From Desulfovibrionales bacterium GWA2_65_9 (GTDB lineage: Bacteria; Desulfobacterota; Desulfovibrionia; Desulfovibrionales; Desulfovibrionaceae), in NCBI GenBank assembly GCA_001799475.1, contig MGTN01000071.1, positions 4,765 through 13,774 on the forward strand: a stretch of DNA of 9,010 nucleotides, in the 5' to 3' direction. Shown here in pieces: positions 6,772 through 9,010 of this stretch. The position numbers and the translations under genes were made by a program. Within the stretch, counting starts at the first letter, position 1, and every line of letters begins with the position of its first letter. Under the pieces are notes generated by a model. That model had not been told where the DNA came from. It did no database searches and saw nothing but the letters and a program-made list of their open reading frames with translations.

Positions 6772-6827
6772 AAGGTTTGTGTTTCGAGTTATGTTCCGAT
6801 CCTGCGATCAATTCCTGATCCTACTTG

Positions 6828-6843
6828 AGCAACCTGCGTGCCA
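6828..6843 (-). promoter_or_regulatory. Sigma-54 (-24/-12) promoter of flp/tad operon
   Basis: On the minus strand the sequence TGGCACG-CAGG-TTGCT matches the sigma-54 consensus TGGCACRNNNNTTGCW at every defined position, with canonical GG-to-GC spacing. The -24 element is at 6838-6843 and the -12 element at 6828-6832. Transcription should start near 6817, giving a leader of about 58 bases before flp. The adjacent regulator has the GAFTGA motif needed to activate such a promoter. Confidence 0.9.
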
Positions 6844-6962
6844 GATGTTGGCGCGGAAGGATAAAACAGCCACAATTTTAGTATTCTTATTTAATTCGAG
6901 TATGTTAGAGACTTATATTGATTCGGCAGAAAGAAATTTGCCGCAAGCCGCAGCAAGTTGCA

Positions 6963-6977
6963 ATCCATAAATAATGG
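6963..6977. promoter_or_regulatory. Candidate activator site 1 (ATCCATAAATAATGG)
   Basis: This 15-base element is identical to the one at 7116-7130 except for one base. Its centre is about 153 bases upstream of the inferred sigma-54 start site, a usual enhancer distance. CCAT and ATGG are inverted around an AT core; the palindrome is less complete than in the second copy. The regulator of the NtrC family encoded next door is the natural candidate to bind it. Confidence 0.6.
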
Positions 6978-7115
6978 TGGGCAGGTACACACACATTCCG
7001 CGCATGAGGCGTCTGGGATGGGCAATACGCACGCGCACATCAAAATACGCCAATAATTCCGGCGACGTTCTTGAAATACACAGATCGTGGACTGCCAGCA
7101 CCAAGAAAGGCGTGC

Positions 7116-7131
7116 ATCCATAAATTATGGA
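7116..7131. promoter_or_regulatory. Candidate activator site 2 (palindrome TCCATAA-A-TTATGGA)
   Basis: TCCATAA (7117-7123) and TTATGGA (7125-7131) are perfect inverted arms around a single A. The element begins 12 bases after the stop of the response regulator gene and matches site 1 in 14 of 15 bases (ATCCATAAATWATGG). No T-run follows it, so a terminator is unlikely. An overlapping GACATGTC palindrome lies at 7130-7137. Confidence 0.6.
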
Positions 7132-7142
7132 CATGTCTTCAA

Positions 7143-8549
<1,407 letters not shown>

Positions 8550-8603
8550 GGGCGCTCGTCCTCCAGGTGCGATTCAGGCGACTGCGACTTCATGATTTGG
8601 GGA

Positions 8604-8611
8604 GTGTACAC
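8604..8611. promoter_or_regulatory. Palindrome GTGTACAC upstream of the regulator gene
   Basis: An 8-base perfect palindrome lies about 55 bases before the regulator start codon and downstream of the candidate -10 box. It might be an operator, but it is short and could be chance. Confidence 0.2.
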
Positions 8612-8650
8612 AAGGGGACGGCAAAAGCAAAGCGGCCCGCCAGTGTAAGA

Positions 8651-8678
8651 TTAATACTACCTCTGTACGCTTTGTTAA
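8651..8678 (-). promoter_or_regulatory. Possible sigma-70 type promoter of the regulator gene
   Basis: On the minus strand TTAACA (8673-8678, 5 of 6 to the -35 consensus) is followed after 16 bases by TATTAA (8651-8656, 4 of 6 to the -10 consensus). It would give a leader of roughly 95 bases before the regulator. It sits in AT-rich sequence where such matches are common, so the call is weak. Confidence 0.35.
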
Positions 8679-8723
8679 TAAAATCCAAGCAACGTTGCGC
8701 AGATTGAACTGTTCCCAGCTCCG

Positions 8724-9010
8724 TTACTGCCCAATGGCTATCCAGCTATACCCTCTCCCGACCACATTCCCAGGCACTGAAAATCCAGCTGACGTGACTA
8801 TTGGCGCTGGGAATATATAACCCTGCCGCGCATTACGAATCACATCGAGATATAAACCATTTCTGATTACACTCAGTATCACTACTGGTTCCTTCTTAAA
8901 ACCACTGGCGAACGTAATATTTCCGCCTTCATTGACAGTCCCGGCCTCTATGTATAGCTTTTCACCAGATGGTGCCATCATCGCAACACGTTGATTATTA
9001 ATGTATAGCG
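8724..9010 (-). CDS. C-terminal part of lectin/tail-fibre-like protein, 5' end cut by window
   Basis: The frame is open from the right edge, so the ATG at 8979-8981 is internal and not the start: LYINNQRVA precedes it. About 95 residues are visible before TAA at 8724-8726. They look beta-rich, with EGGNITFASGFKKEPVVILSVI, GYIFPAPIVTSAGFSV and the final SWIAIGQ. The order 'F...F...P.V', a later GFSV and a closing W-x-A-x-G is reminiscent of H-type lectin domains and of similar C-terminal domains on phage tail fibres. The DNA is clearly richer in A and T than the tad genes, hinting at a different origin. It may be a surface or phage-derived binding protein; a link with the pilus is not shown. 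The family call is tentative; that it is a real coding end is likely. Confidence 0.6.
   Translation of the reverse strand, partial: LYINNQRVAMMAPSGEKLYIEAGTVNEGGNITFASGFKKEPVVILSVIRNGLYLDVIRNARQGYIFPAPIVTSAGFSVPGNVVGRGYSWIAIGQ

Larger units (their letters stand above)
6772..7142. promoter_or_regulatory. AT-rich regulatory region between regulator gene and flp
   Basis: This gap of more than 300 bases contains no convincing gene. It is visibly more AT-rich than its surroundings, most strongly at 6861-6923 and 7041-7130. It holds the sigma-54 promoter (6828-6843), two copies of a 15-base operator-like element (6963-6977, 7116-7130), a repeated AATACGC (7024-7030 and 7044-7050, 20 bases apart) and a near-match to an IHF core (TTGATT at 6918-6923, with the TTR part missing). 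The arrangement of enhancer, possible DNA bend and promoter is typical of sigma-54 control regions. Confidence 0.75.

Noticed and set aside
6952..6967. Second possible sigma-54 promoter, TGGATTGCAACTTGCT on the minus strand
   Set aside because: GG-to-GC spacing is canonical and TTGCT is good, but the -24 half matches only TGG. It overlaps operator-like site 1, so the match is probably fortuitous.
6891..7121. 76-codon minus-strand ORF in the regulatory gap
   Set aside because: No ribosome site or recognisable motif; it covers the operator-like element and has an odd Cys-rich composition typical of chance ORFs.
7117..7131. Palindrome after the regulator stop read as a transcription terminator
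   Set aside because: The stem is AT-rich, with essentially no loop, and no T-run follows; its near-identical second copy at 6963-6977 points to a protein-binding site.
8626..8642. Possible sigma-54 promoter before the regulator gene (TGGCGGG...TTTGCT on the minus strand)
   Set aside because: The GG-to-GC distance is one base too long and the -24 half is poor; sigma-54 does not tolerate this spacing well.
8689..8698. GCAACGTTGC palindrome downstream of the lectin-like gene as a terminator
   Set aside because: It has no loop, so it cannot form a proper hairpin; at most it is a short binding site.

Overview
The window is almost entirely a tad/Flp (tight-adherence) pilus locus read on the minus strand, in high-GC DNA. 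Gene content, the NtrC-type regulator and the perfect sigma-54 promoter suggest a Desulfovibrio-like deltaproteobacterium; this assignment is an inference from style and context, not from a marker gene. The left edge cuts the 3' end of tadZ/cpaE, and the ATPase and inner-membrane genes (tadA, tadB, tadC) that normally follow would lie beyond it.

Layout in transcription order (right to left): the end of an AT-richer gene with an H-type-lectin/tail-fibre-like C-terminal domain (8724 to the right edge); a gap with a weak sigma-70-like promoter; a complete sigma-54 response regulator (7143-8549); an AT-rich regulatory gap of about 380 bases; the pilin gene flp (6595-6759), which is too short for ordinary ORF calling; a gap with two strong hairpins; then a compact operon tadV/cpaA, cpaB/rcpC, cpaC/rcpA (secretin), a small lipoprotein, two TadE-like pseudopilins, a TadG-like protein interrupted by an in-frame TGA, and tadZ/cpaE. 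Most junctions from tadV to tadG are 9-15 bases or a 4-base overlap, so these genes are probably one transcript.

How it works together: the regulator has the GAFTGA loop needed to activate sigma-54 RNA polymerase. Just upstream of flp is a full-consensus -24/-12 promoter (6828-6843). Two nearly identical 15-base near-palindromes lie about 150 and 305 bases upstream of the inferred start site, as expected for enhancer sites of the regulator. TadV would process Flp and the TadE-type pseudopilins, CpaC with CpaB would form the outer-membrane and periplasmic channel, and TadZ would position the machine at a pole.

The most unusual observation is in the tadG-like gene. A single in-frame TGA (1696-1698) splits what otherwise reads as one continuous family member, and 14 bases after it there is a perfect 6-bp hairpin with a CGGGU loop whose geometry fits a bacterial SECIS element. 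This could be a nonsense mutation, a sequencing error, or a selenocysteine codon in a pilus protein.
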